The translations under genes were made by a program, and so were the position numbers. Shown piece after piece: positions 1-12,018 of a stretch of DNA of 64,000 bases (position 1 is its first letter; each line of letters begins with the position of its first letter). Where the stretch lies: the NCBI GenBank assembly GCA_030512295.1, contig JAULSR010000001.1:4239001-4303000 (forward strand), read 5' to 3'. Under the pieces are notes generated by a model that was not told the DNA's origin, did no database searches, and worked only from the letters and a program-made list of their open reading frames with translations. The stretch comes from Bombardia bombarda (Eukaryota > Ascomycota > Sordariomycetes > Sordariales > Lasiosphaeriaceae).

Positions 1-1575
1 ATATTATATGCAGTTGGTCTCGCGAGCCGTTTTTAGTGTAGCAACCTCAATGAGTCGAATAGGCACTGCGTTGCGGGACCATACTCAATTACATCTGGGC
101 GAGAAATAGAAAGAAATATATGATCCCACATAGCACTGGCTATATGAGTAGGAATAGTAGAGATAGGCTCGTCTACCACTTGGTAGGCTTGTATATCACC
201 CGAGATGCCACTCTCGCAACTTGGTTTTGATCTGACTTGTTTCCTGTCTCTGCTCTGACCCGATACTACCAAAACCTTCCCTGCCGTGGTTGCCGCAAGA
301 TCCGAGATCCGACGAGGCTGGCGCACCAACGCTTGGTGGGAGTTTAGACTTCAGAGGCGCTGGAAATGCGGCAGTACAAAAATGGTATAGCGCTGAGAGC
401 AGAGCGGGAAGAGAGATAGAAGGAAAAAAGAAAGTAAGAAAGGCCGACCGAAGCCCAGTCAGGCTCTCAGGCAGTCACGATCCACGAGCCGAGAGAGGTG
501 GTTGCACGACAAACAATGAAGACCAACTCGCACCTTCCCAGGACAGACATGTCGTGCCATGTTCGTACCTAGGAGCAAGCGCCTTTCCTTGGTTACGGGT
601 GCCGCCGAGGTACTGCCAAAGGCCACTCACTCTGTTAGCGGCCATCTTCCTTCGCGTGTACGATTGAGATCACATCATTAACAGATCGCAGATATCGGAA
701 CTTTTTCTAGTGCATTGACCAGAGGAGCTCGCCTTCCATCCCGCATCTCTTGTATGGACAGCATTCGATAAGCTGACATTTTCATCTCGCCCGCCCAATC
801 ATGAATTCCCCAGCACCCAGCAAGCAGGCTCAACTTCCAACAAGCCAACATCTGGACCGGCAAGACATTGACGGGAAAGATCTCGGTGGGAAAAACTAGC
901 GAAATCCTTTGATTTGCACGCCTGCAAGAATCGCACAAAAGACAGGCATGATAGACGACGCTAGTACCTGTTGTGCTGCTGCACGTTGTGCTGCGGGAGA
1001 GCTGGAACCCTTCGAACCCCTCTCGTCTTTGTCTCTTTGGTCTTGGGCGTCTCTTGTTCGGTGACCCGGGCGAGGCGGGATCCCACCCTATTGCACCACC
1101 ACCACCAACCATGTCCCCGATTTTTGACGATTCTGGCGGCTTACACGGCGACCTTATACACCCTCTTCTTCGACGACGAGGTTAGCAGCGGCCACAATTG
1201 GCCCTGAGCCCCCTGTCGTATCTGCTGTCTTTCCCTCTCAGTGCAACGATCTAGCCCATCTATTATTGCATTGGCGGGCAAGGAGGCAAAACCCTGCGGG
1301 TCATCAGCCAGACGGTCGGATCGGAGAGCTGCCATTCTCTCGGCCCCAGCTGGATAGGAAGCTTCCGGGGTGGCGGTCGGCTTCTTAGTGCTCCTCTTAT
1401 GAGACCTGGATACTCCCATTCCATCGACCAAACCACCATATTTACCATCGCCAGTGTTGCATCTCGTCGACTCATCCGACCCCTGCCAGTCGTCCCTCGC
1501 CAGGCGGTTATCCGCTCCTCCTCGTCATGGTTCTGTCGTCTTGCGTTCGTCTCTGCTGAATCGCCATCGCTCATC
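1..1575. other. left edge, no supported gene
   Basis: No open frame here has recognisable domains or convincing splice structure. The longest frames (about 290-667 + and 678-1112 -) overlap each other and have no family resemblance I can see. The last few hundred bases are CT-rich, as expected for the promoter and leader of the gene starting at 1576. Confidence 0.5.
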
Positions 1576-3163
1576 ATGACCGCCCTCGTTCGAGCCCTAG
1601 CAGCCGGCTGGCTGCTCACCAGCGCCGCAGCCGCAGCTCATGAGCGCTTCCAGGCTGTGGAAACAGGCGCGGTTTTATCGCCTCGATACTATTTTGCCTC
1701 TCCCCCTCAAGTTCTTGGGAAACGCCAGTCGCAGTGCGGTGCAAATTCCCATCCATGTATGTGCCCCATCACCACGGTTTGATAGTTTAATACCACCCTA
1801 ATAACTGTATTATTCAGGCGACGACCTCGGTGTAGCTGGCAATGGTGTCTGCTGCCCTGATACACAATAGTATGTGCACCTCATTCTCTCTCCCTACTAT
1901 AGCGTCTACCTTAAAGTTATTTGAATTCTGGGCGAGTTACAAGCCCCTTTTTTGGCGTGATTGAGCTTGAAAGGGTTGCATATATCTGATCCAGGGCTAT
2001 TCTGCATATGCTTTGCACTGTTTCGTGATCTTTTCACTATTGGTATTAACTCTACTCTTAATAGCTGCATCATCAATACTGAGAATCTAAGCACAGTAAA
2101 ATGCTGTGCCATTGGCTCTGACTGCGACTCACCGTGTTCAGCAAACCGATACGAATGCGTCCAAACCTCTACACTTACAGCAAGCGGCACTGTCACTACA
2201 TCAACCAGTACAGGGTGTTGCCCTCGGGTTTGTCCCTCAACTTCTATGTATGGGTGCCCACAATCCCTTGGCGGTAACTGTTGTTCGTATGGATCGACAT
2301 GCGGTCCAAATACACAGTGTATCTCCACTGTCACTCCAAGCACTGCAACAACCATAGTCTCCGCGATTCCCTCGGGATGTACCACCAGCCAATTTGAGTG
2401 CCCCGTTAGCCTTGGGGGCGGTTGCTGCGCCGTCACGCAGAGCTGCACCCAAATCAACAGCACGGCCCATTGCGCCGAAGCCACCATCACTCCAACCGGC
2501 ACCGGGGTTACTGTCGTCACTACAGATACTGGTCTCAGTGCCGGCGCGAAGGCTGGGATAAGCGTCGGCGTCATTGTTATATGCGGACTGATAATAGGGG
2601 CTGTGACGTGGTGGTGTATTCGGAAGCGCAAAGGGAGAAGCGTGGCTCCAAGTAGCTCTTATCGGCCCAGGCCTACTGTGGGAGCCGTGGTCGGTGGAGG
2701 CAGGGAAATGTCAGAGGCGACTTCTGACGTAGTCTCGCGGGGCGGTCCATTACCGGGTATGGTCCACGATTATTTCGGCCCCGAGGCGGCGTTTGGTCCT
2801 TATTCCGAGACTCAGATCCCCTCGAACGGGACCACGCCTGGTGGCGACAGAGACAGGGGCGTTCCCATCCGACCGCACGACCCAAGCGACATTGCAGTGC
2901 CTGTGGAGATCGACTCGCGGGTGAAGACGGACCAGCCGGAACAAGCACCGCCAGAACAACAACAAACAAGCAACGGTACGGTCACGACAGTCTTCCCATC
3001 CCCTCAGTCAGAACATGACGTTGAGGGACGGTTTGAGCTGTACGGGTGGTCTCCGTCGGATGAATTGTCTCCATATGTGCCGTCGCCTTACTCCGCGATA
3101 CCACATACATCCCCTGAGGAGAGGCCTCGGTTTGGAATAGGAGGCGAGGGACGGCCACGATAG
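1576..3163 (+). CDS. Cys-rich secreted single-pass membrane protein (receptor-like)
   Basis: Three exons are inferred: 1576-1756, 1818-1869 and 2065-3163, with introns 1757-1817 (GTATGT...CAG) and 1870-2064 (GTATGT...TAG). They give 443 residues. Residues 1-21 form a signal peptide (MTALVRALAAGWLLTSAAAA). A dibasic KR at residues 49-50 sits directly before the Cys-rich region and could be a Kex2 site. The ectodomain carries repeated C...CC...C units, including two CPxSLGGxCC-type units, in Ser/Thr-rich linkers. One transmembrane segment lies at about residues 245-267 (SVGVIVICGLIIGAVTWWCI), followed by a basic stop-transfer RKRKGR and a cytoplasmic tail of about 175 residues rich in P, S and acidic residues. 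The topology resembles a surface sensor or adhesin; no enzymatic domain is visible. The function is unknown. The protein shares its ectodomain pattern with the gene at 23576-25256. The splice junctions keep frame and rebuild consecutive Cys-rich motifs, which supports the model. Confidence 0.8.
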
Positions 3164-4145
3164 GGATGACGCGAAGGGCGCTTTCCTGGTTTGACGATAT
3201 ATGAATCTAAGAAGGCTGAAGGCTATGAATGTGGTCAGCCTTTGTTACTGTTAGGAATGCCTACCTGGGCTAATGCCGAAGGAGTTAGTCCTTAGCCAAG
3301 TCGTGTAAAAGAACTAACTTTTGATTGGGATGCAATTATATGAGCCTGCTATAAACAGAAACTTGCCCAGCCCTAAATGATAATTGCTCATAAGGGGTCC
3401 TTAACCGAGATCACGGCCTCACCTATCGTCATTTGTTATCCTGGCCTCAATGTATCGTATTGATTGGAAGCATTTGCTGCACAGTATTGATTGTACTGGC
3501 AAAAATCTTGCATAGGTCACTTTCAGCAAGCCATAATTACCTATGAATACCTCAAACCCTACATGGCTGATGAGACCACAGACGGCTCACCTCGGTTTTA
3601 TATAAATTTTTGATTTCATCTATGTAACTTCTGTTCTCTCTAGGCTAGCCAGCTGTCCGTATGTATGCTGACGCCAGTCCTCTCTCCTCACCTTAACCGC
3701 CTCTCACTGTCTCTTAATCATTCATGCTCGATCTCCACCCCCACGCTGTATGTAGCTAGCAGCAACGTACACACTGCCCACCAGACAGCCGCACAGCCAG
3801 ACAAACCAAGCCCCTATCCTATGCAAGTCTCTTGTTGGTATGTATGTATGTATGCATACTCCACGTATAACCAACCAGCTAACGAACCAACCAAGTAACT
3901 GGCAGGCAAGCCTCGCTCATTTCATTTCATATCGTGAATAAAATAAATCCACTCATCTACCCCATGAACACAACCACCACTACTACCAACCCCAACTCCA
4001 ACGCCAACCCACCACCATGTCCATGGCCAAAAAAATATGATCTCTCTCAAAACCACGCAAAACCGTCAATCATGACTTCTTTTCAAATTTATCTTGGCTT
4101 CGCCACTTTCTTTTCCTCTCTTTCTACTCTTCTCTCTTCTCATCA
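3164..4145. other. intergenic, convergent 3' regions
   Basis: This lies between the stop of the Cys-rich gene (+) and the stop of CSN3 (-). It is AT-leaning with short ACC and TATG repeats near 3838-3855 and 3967-4015. I see no gene in it. Confidence 0.6.
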
Positions 4146-5836
4146 TCAATGTCCACCACCACCCACCAACAACCCCGTCATAAGGTCCTCATCATCGAGC
4201 TGATCAAACAGGATAGGTTCTTCCCTGTTGCTCAGCATCGCCTCGCCACTATCACCACCACCACCACCACGACCGCCCCTCCCGCCGCCCCTCCTCTCCT
4301 TATCCTTCGCATCCTGCTCCTTGACAAGAAATCGTAGATAGTCCTTACTCGTAGCCAGCCGCTCCTCCGTGGCCTTGACAATCGGCGCCAGGTCCTTGAT
4401 CCTCTTCGCAGCAAGCAGCATCTTTGCCGCAAACTCAGCTTCCGACAGCGGTGCCTCCGCCGCGGTAGGGTCCAGAAACTCCAGATACGCCGGCCCGCCA
4501 TCATCAGGGTGCACAACCCTCCCGTCCAACATCCCATCAGCAATCATACCCTGCACCAGCGTCTCCACCTCCGCCACCGTCGGCAGCGGCGCAGCCGTCT
4601 CGGCGCTCATGGTCCGAGTCCGTATCTGCTCGAGCGACATCTTTGTATACACATTCCGCTGATTGACAATCTGCCAGCGCTGGTAGTACGTAAACACAAC
4701 CCGCACCAGACTGAGGTTGCCATCGTCGCGCCAAAACGATTCGCCCAGGCTCTCAAACTCGTGCCTGAGCGGCTCGGCCGTCTCGTCGTTCTCGAACGCC
4801 TTGCAGATGGCCAGGTACGGCTTGCCGAGGGTGGCGTACGTCTTGGACGCGCCGGCGCCCGTCGCCGTGGTCGCGGGCAGGGTCGGGGTCCTGCCGGCGC
4901 ACAACAGGCCGACGAGGAGCCACTTGTTGTGGGCCTCGACCATGACCTTGCTGCAGCCGCCGTCGCGGGTGGGGTACGAGACGACGCGCTCGAGGGCGTC
5001 GAGGGCGGGGCGCCAGGCGCGGCGCTGGATGAAGCACAGGCCGCAGAGTAGGTCGTAGCGGAGCACGTCGGTGCTCGAGAGCCTGGCGGTGAGGCCCGTC
5101 TCGGGCGTGATGTAGGCGGGCGGGGGGAGCGAGGGATCGCAGAGGGGGCGGGTCTCGGCGTCGCCGGAGGAGCGCAGGCCCGGGTAGAAGATGGGGGTGT
5201 GCTGGATGATGGGGAGGACTTGGTCGACGGTGTTGGTTTCGTAGGCGAACTGGACAAGGGGAGGTGGTGGGAGGTGAGCATTGCGCCCGAGGGGTCGATT
5301 CGGAGGAGGGCGGTGGATACTAGTTCGACGGCGATGGAGGCCTTTGGAGGGGTAGGTTGCCAGTTAGCTAACGGTTGCGGGTGGCTTGCTGGTGAAAGGG
5401 GAGAGGTAGAGCTTACGGGATATGATGCCGATTCCCGGACAAAGGTGAGGAGGCTGGATAGGGCGCCACCAACATATCGGATTTGGCGGGCGTCAAAAGT
5501 CAGGAGGAAGGCGAGGATGTTGTCAAGGATCTTGTTGTCTGGTAGTTGCGACGCCTTCTCCCGCCCGACGACGGTCTGCAGCAACGCGAGATATGAGATG
5601 GACTGAACGGCCGGGTCGATGCGCTGTAGGGAGGTCAAGCGGGTTAGGTTAGTCATTCAAGCATAGCAGATAGGGGGGCGCACCTCGAGGAGCTGGTCGG
5701 CGTAGTTGGCCATATTCTGCTTCATCAAGTTCTGAACCTTCTGGACATGCAGAACGGCAGCCTTGTGGTATTGCCCATTGTCGGCGAGCTCGCTGGCTGG
5801 CGGGAAGGCCTGGAGGACCGAGGCATAGTGATCCAT
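4146..5836 (-). CDS. csn3: COP9 signalosome subunit 3 (PCI protein), apparent frameshift
   Basis: CSN3 is a PCI-domain subunit of the COP9 signalosome, which removes NEDD8 from cullins. The start is ATG at 5836 (MDHYASVLQAFPPASELAD). Exon 1 is 5836-5684, exon 2 is 5623-5417, and the last exon starts at 5341 and runs to the stop at 4146; the exon 1 donor is GTGCGC. The helical repeat region (LLQTVVGREKASQLPDNKIL, then YETNTVDQVLPIIQHTPIFYPG) is followed by a PCI/winged-helix region with FTYYQRWQIVNQRNVYTKMSLEQI and a late RGGRGGGGG low-complexity tail ending in acidic DQLDDEDLMTG. The predicted length is about 518 residues, near the size of fungal CSN3 proteins. The reading frame changes at the GGGG run 5258-5261 (CCCC on the coding strand): one extra C would join DPSGAMLTSHHLP to LVQFAYETN. 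Alternatively an in-frame 71-nt GT-AG segment (GTATCC...TCCAG) could be treated as an intron, but it would delete conserved-looking sequence. The identification is from overall sequence resemblance. Confidence 0.8.
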
Positions 5837-8106
5837 GGTGACGTGGCTGTGTGAGCCGAGATAAGATGCCTGGGGGGGTGAACAAAAAGTGGTGGTTATG
5901 GGGGTGAGCGGCAGCGACAGCGACAGCAGCGACGGCGATACCCCTGGCGATACCAATGCGAACCGAAGCTCGAGGGCGGGGCGGGGCAAATAGATGGATA
6001 AATCAAGATAGAAGGAGAACCAAGAAACACTCCCAATCCAAGGAAGGAGCTGTCTGTGTCATGCCTGTCGTCGTGTCGGCCAGGCAGTCTCGAGCCAGAT
6101 TATGTCTTGTCCCGGATGGTATCCTTTATCTGGAATTAGAGGTCAAGGTGGCCAAGGTTTACTAAGTTTGGGGCAGAAAGCTCCCCGCGATTTCGGTGTG
6201 GAGGTGGTGCAAGTGGTGGCAGGTACAACGGTACATTAGGTAAGACGGCCCCACACAATGGCGGGAGGCAAGGAGGGCTGCAAGGATTAGGTATAGGTAG
6301 GTAGGTAGTATGATAGCAGATAGGTAGGTACGTACCCATGTTCCTAGACAACCTCAAGCTCAACTCACCTTGGACGGACTTTCCATGTTCCATTGCCTGG
6401 AGATTCATCCCATTTAGTTGCAAAAAGAAACTCTTTCATAAAACGCTACCGAGGTCGACTTGAATGTCCAATCTTTCAGTTCCTAGGGGTTATTTCCCAC
6501 AACAACTGATAATCCGTTTCCCACCCAACCCAGCCACCTTCGATTGTTTTCCGATAAATTAACTACCTAATAAGTGTACCCCTCCGTGCCTTACCCCTTT
6601 CTTTCCATTCCCCTGTCGCCACCACGTGCCATCATCGCCAAAAGTCGGCCAGCTGCATCATGCCCCCCTTCCATATCAACGATCCTCGTAATACCATGAA
6701 TGATCGTCTCCCACCTCCCATTTCCCTTCGCGTAGAGGTTTCCTCTTGTTCTTTGGTTGTCCTATAGTATGTACAAACAATCGAAACAAAACAGGTAGAC
6801 AGATTTGTGTCTCCCGTCATGTACTGACTGCAATGCTCTTTCCGCCTGTCTATGTTTGTTCATAGAACCGGTCACAAATGGGAGAGGGGGCAGTGATAGG
6901 TAGGTTCTAATGATGGGGAGAAACGGGAAGGGGAAATGAGCTGGTGCTTATGACATCTGAAATCTGAAGGGCGTGCAGGTAGCGAACCTAGGGGTAGCGA
7001 GGAAGGGGAAAGTATTTATGTATGTCTGTAATCTGTATGTCTTGAATACCATGAGAGTATGCTGTAGAAAAGGAAACATAAAAGAGCACTAAACCAAGCG
7101 AATAAAGAAAAAAAGCAATACGTATGACGGACCAAATTCCAAATACAAAAGGCACCAAATACAAAAGTTGTGTGTTGTTGTGTTATGTGTGCAGATCCAG
7201 TTACCCGTTCATGGCCGTGATCATCGTGTCATCGTTCCCGTTACCGTTATCGAGAGTTCTCCTGTCTCTCCCGCCCAAACCCAACTCCGAGGGCCCAGAA
7301 GGTAGAGAGGAAAATTGAAAAACAGAAAATAAAAACAGAAAATAAAAACAGAAAAACAGAGCTTTCTCCCTCTCCTCCGGCGTTGCTGCCCCAACTCTCA
7401 TATCAAACCCAATCTGCAGAAGGTGATGGTGGTGGCCACAGATAAAACCAGTGATGGCACTCAGACCAAGGCATTAGGGAACAATATGTTCAGATATGTA
7501 AAGAGAGAACAAGAAGAAAAAATTGAAGAAGAAAAAAAGGAAGCGACAGACTACCTACAAGTAAGTATCTGTGTGTATTGCCAAGATTCCTGCATCGAGA
7601 GCCCCTCAATCAAGGTAAACACCACCCACACAAAAGAAAGTAGACAGGCTTGTAGGTAGGCAGCAATGAAATGTCGACATGGCTAAATAAACCTCGCCTT
7701 TCATTTTTTTTCTCGTGTCCATGTCGTTGGTTCATCCTCGAGAGTCCCATTGTCTGTTCGAGGAAAAATCTCAGCGTTTTTTATTCTTAAAGAAGACTGA
7801 GGATTAAAGATATTCCTGTTGGAAACTTGAAGCGTGCTGGTTGCTGGCTGTATTATTACAGCTCTTTCGTGTCGAGTACGTAAAGTAGTATGATGCAAAT
7901 ATGAAAGTTTGAGATACAGAGAGAGAATATTCTTCAAAGATCTCAACCCTTCTGAAAAGCGGATGTGCTAGAATAGAATAAATAGAAGGCATGGTGTGAA
8001 CTTAGTTGTTTTTGTGTGTGCTGGCAAGCCGGCGTGCTTAGGCATGTGGTGACATATTTAGACTGAATCGAGAAAAGTAAATGCAGCAAACAGGATATTA
8101 CATCAC
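5837..8106. other. intergenic, promoter of CSN3 and 3' side of CCCH gene
   Basis: No gene is supported. There are short repeats of TAGGTAGG near 6293-6336 and an A-rich imperfect repeat at 7313-7362. ORFs in this stretch are short and lack recognisable motifs. Confidence 0.55.
7313..7362. repeat. A-rich tandem repeat (GAAAATAAAAACA unit)
   Basis: Three to four imperfect copies of a roughly 15-bp unit AACAGAAAATAAAA run in tandem outside any gene. Confidence 0.7.
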
Positions 8107-10309
8107 TTAAGAGAGCCTGGCACCTTGCTGCTGCTGTTGATGGTGCTGCTGTTCATCGTTGTCGTCATCATCATCACCATCCAGGCTGTTGCTGTTACTG
8201 TTATTGTTCTGGTTGAGATGGCCGAGCATCGAGTATCTGTTCAGAGTAGCAGCGCCACTAGGACTGATCGGATAGCTCGGTGCGGCTGCTCGTCTGGTGT
8301 GTTGCTGTGTGGCGTTGAGGCCCATAGGAGGACCGATGGGACCATACGGCGAGGAGAACTGGCCTGCTGTAGGTTGTTCGGTTAGTGTATTTCTGTACAG
8401 TGAAGGTAGGCTGGCTTTGGTTCACTCACAATTGAATGAAGCCTGAGGATTCCAGGATCGCAGCAGCGGATGGTGCTGTTGCTGCTCGCTATTTACATTC
8501 CCGCCAGGAGCATTGCCGTTACCGTTACCGCCGTTGTTGACATTACCGCCGCCATTATTGTTTCCATTATTGCTCACGGCCGAGTCAGTCGCAGCAGGGG
8601 TAGTGTTATTATCATTGTTCCCATGAGACGTGGTGGGATGTGCTCCCGCTGGGCTCGTGGGACTCTGGATCTGATGGCGTTGATGATCCCCCGAATGCGC
8701 AAGTCTGGTAGTGTTGGTGGCGGCAGCAGAAAGAGGAAGAGTAATAGGCTGATTGCACGAGTCATCCAGCTCGCGCGTCTGACGGACCAGCTCTGCCTGA
8801 TTCTTCTTCCACCACGCTGGCAGGCCGTGGAAGAGCCCGAGCGAGTGCTGGGTGGCCTTGTCAAACGGCATCTCGTGCTTGTATCTGCACCCCTGCTGGG
8901 TGAAGGCGCAGACGCCCTCGTGAACCCACTTGTCGCAGTAGACCTTTATGCGCCGTGAGAAGGCGGACATGACGGGTGCTGGGACCGACGCGACGATGGA
9001 GTCGATGTGGGACTGTTTGATAATCTACGGGTTATCATGGGAAGTTGAAAGAAGGGGGGAGAAACTAAACTATATAGAGCAAGAGCTTGCTTACCTGGAC
9101 ATGGTCGCTCATCCCACCAGTAGCCGGGGAAGGAGGAGTCTGTATGTCGTATTATATATCAGTTATAGTCCACTGTCACAACACATACTGGGTGGGCATA
9201 ATCAACAAGGAAGTACCCACCTTCCAAGCGACCTTTTCCGAGTTGGAGTTGATCGACCGCCCACCGCCACCATTCTCTCCTCCCCTCATAGCCGGCGGTA
9301 TGGGCAGCACCACCAAGCCAGCAGAATCCGGCTCATAAGCCGGAACATCAACCATCTCGGGCAACATATCAGCCGGGATCAGTCGAGTATACTTTCCGTC
9401 TCCGCGGTCAAAGCAGTAGTAGCGAAAGTCGGCCTGGTTATCATTGCTGTTGGTGCTGTCGAGCTGCAAAACATGAAGCTGAGAGGGATCCAGGGCGGGC
9501 GGCAGCACTAGGTCAAGACCTCCACCTCCTCCTCCCTGTTGCTGCTGCTGCTGCTGCTGCTGGTTCTGGAAATAGTACTTCATTGCATTATTACTGGCAG
9601 GTGTGTGGAGGAATGATGATGACATGTCTGAGTAGTACGACGTGGAAGGCGTGACCGAGAACCGGCTGAAGGGTGATGTGATACGTCGGTCGCCTCCGCT
9701 CCCGGGGCCCGGAGGCGTGTTCAATGACATAGAGGCAAATGAGCTGACTGTGGTGCTCGAGGTGGCCGAGCTTGGCGAGGCGTTGTTGTTAATGTTGTTA
9801 TTGTCATAAGAGCCAGATGAAGCTCGCCAGCTGGCGACCTCGCGAGCGCGCCAGGGGTGGATGGACCGCGTCGATGTCGGTGAGGACAAGTTGTGACTGA
9901 GGCCTCCGCTGCTGGCGGTGCGGTCAAACGCCATGTTGCTATCAGTGTTGCTGCTGCTGTCGCCGCGCCGAGTGGTGGTCGTGGCGGTAGAAGCAGCACG
10001 GCTCCTGTTGTTGGAGGTAGAGGTGATAGCAGAGGCCGAGATGCAAGACGGCGGCGTGACGATGTCAACAGCAGCGGCGGCACCTGACTTGAGTGACGAC
10101 GCGTCTGTCTGTATCACGTCTGTCTGTATCACCAGAGGCGAGCTGCGATGCTGCGAAGGGCCGCTGCTGGGCAGGTCGGGCGATGTTTCGCGGGTAGAGA
10201 CAGACGCGCTAGAGGGGCCCCCGTTGGACGACCACGACATGTCTGACTGGGACATAGAAAGGCGGTACGAGTGAGCGTGCTGGTTACCGTTTCCGAGAGA
10301 TGAGTCCAT
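8107..10309 (-). CDS. CCCH-type zinc-finger protein
   Basis: Four exons: 10309-9221, 9139-9095, 9024-8430 and 8366-8107, giving about 662 residues. The intron donors are GTGGGT, GTAAGC and GTGAGT. The N-terminal 240 residues are Ser/Thr/Asn-rich and disordered, followed by a polyQ run (CAG codons at 9537-9563) and polyG. A conserved block follows (LVLPPALDPSQLHVLQLDS, FDRGDGKYTRLIPADMLPEM). A single CCCH finger C-x8-C-x6-C-x3-H (CDKWVHEGVCAFTQQGCRYK then H) lies just after exon 3 begins, followed by FHGLPAWWKKN. The C-terminal third is Asn/Gly/Gln-rich. CCCH fingers usually bind RNA, so a role in mRNA metabolism is an inference. The 15-residue second exon keeps frame. The last intron has tandem acceptors (CAGCAG), so two isoforms differing by one residue are possible. 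Confidence 0.8.
9537..9563 (-). repeat. CAG/CTG microsatellite coding polyQ
   Basis: A CTG run on the + strand encodes about ten consecutive Gln (followed by a Gly run) inside the CCCH zinc-finger protein. Confidence 0.85.
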
Positions 10310-11665
10310 GGCTGGCAGAGTTGGGAGGAGAGGAAGAAGGAGGAAATAGAGAGAGAAACAGAAGGGGAGAAGAGAAGAAGATCAAGAAGAATGGTTAAGT
10401 AGAGCAGGACCAAAAGTAATAGACCCACAAGAGACGAGATGGGGTCTATGTGGTCTGGTTATTGCAATGAATGGCCGTTGCTGTTGCTGTTGGTAATAGA
10501 CAAGGTCCTATTCAGTCTCTATTCTCTGCAAACGGGCAGCCACCAAGGTAGGGAGAGTCGGCAGTAGGTGGGTAGTAGTAGGTAGTAGGACAACAAGTCC
10601 ACCTACTACCCTCTATTTATACCGCCTCTTTGGGATGCTGGGCACAGGGTTGGTCGTTGTTATTACTGTTGCTCACAGCAAAGCTGGAGAGAGTCTGGTG
10701 ACTGCGGCAGGACGAACGAGGCAACTAACGGCAGTGACGGTGAACGAGATGGGATGGCGTCAATGTGTGGCGGTGGGTACTATGGCCAAGTCCTATGAAC
10801 TGGATGGGATGGCGGTCCTGTGGACGGTATGTCACGGCGCAATGCCGAGATTGATTGGATCTGCGTCGTCTCTTCTGTTTGGAGGCCTGGTGCGTCACGG
10901 TGAGAGAAAACCCTGGACGTCAATATGGGTGGCCCTGCTTGCTTGCTTGTCTGCGTGCTTGTCATGTGCAGCATATGGATAGAGTTCGATCTCCCCAAGC
11001 AACGAGGTAAAGAAGAAAGTATTGTGTGCACCTTTGTGATTAGCGACGGGAAGAAAGAAGAAACATGAGAAACATACCCAAAAAGGAAACGAAACTGAAC
11101 AGCAGCGCACCACTGCCCCTTAATAAACACCGATTCACCTCCACTTCCAGTACTCGTCTCAACTTCCCTCATTATTATCTTGCTCTCCTTCATCCAACAT
11201 ATTCTTCTCGCATCACAATACAACACACCGCTGCTGCTTTTTTCCGTTATGACCTGGGAACCCGCCCGCACCCCCGTATCTGCGCGTCAGAGCAAAGAGC
11301 AAACGCCGAACATCCTCACTCTAACATTTCCTTTCTTCTTCTTTTTAAGATCCGCATCTCGGGTTCGCGGTTACCCGCATTGCTCCAGCCTTGTGTTTCC
11401 CCACACGTGACAAACAGAGCACACAAAACTGAAGCAAGCACTGGTCACCGGTGTCAGTCAGTTGGGACGGGGCGCTGAGGACGGATATACTGGTAGCCGT
11501 TAGTAGTAATAGTCAGTGTGTAGCAAGGGAATATAGTAGATAACCTGCGGTATCCTAGCCATTTTCTTTGTGTGTGTCACGACCGACTTGATGCGCACCA
11601 CATACCTAATTGTCCTGAAGTAAAAGTAGGTATGGTATAATGCATGGAAGCGCCGCTGCGAAAGA

Positions 11666-11667
<2 letters not shown>

Positions 11668-11700
<33 letters not shown>

Positions 11701-11701
11701 A
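11668..11701. repeat. (GGCA)n microsatellite
   Basis: About eight tandem copies of AGGC, not in a supported gene. Confidence 0.9.
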
Positions 11702-11998
11702 CGCATGTCTTGTGTGTCTCTGTATGTGAGAATATGCTGCTGCTCGCTGCTTCTGCTGCTGCATCTGATCTGATCTTGTCTGCATGTATGTATGTCTGTC
11801 TGGTGCTGTCTGCCGCTGCGCCCTGCCCCCTACGCTGCCCTCCCTGCCCCTGTCCTGGTCTTGTCCGTCATCTTTTCCTGCGCCGCCCCGAGCCCCATGC
11901 ATACAAGTCCACGCAGGTACGCTTTTTTTTCTTGCCAGTGAATATGATATGCAGAAGATGAAAGAAATGAAAAAAAAAGAGACACAAACAAGGTAGCG

Positions 11999-12018
11999 GG
12001 TGTGTGTGTGTGTGTGTC
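11999..12018. repeat. (TG)n microsatellite
   Basis: About nine consecutive TG dinucleotides in intergenic DNA. Confidence 0.9.
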
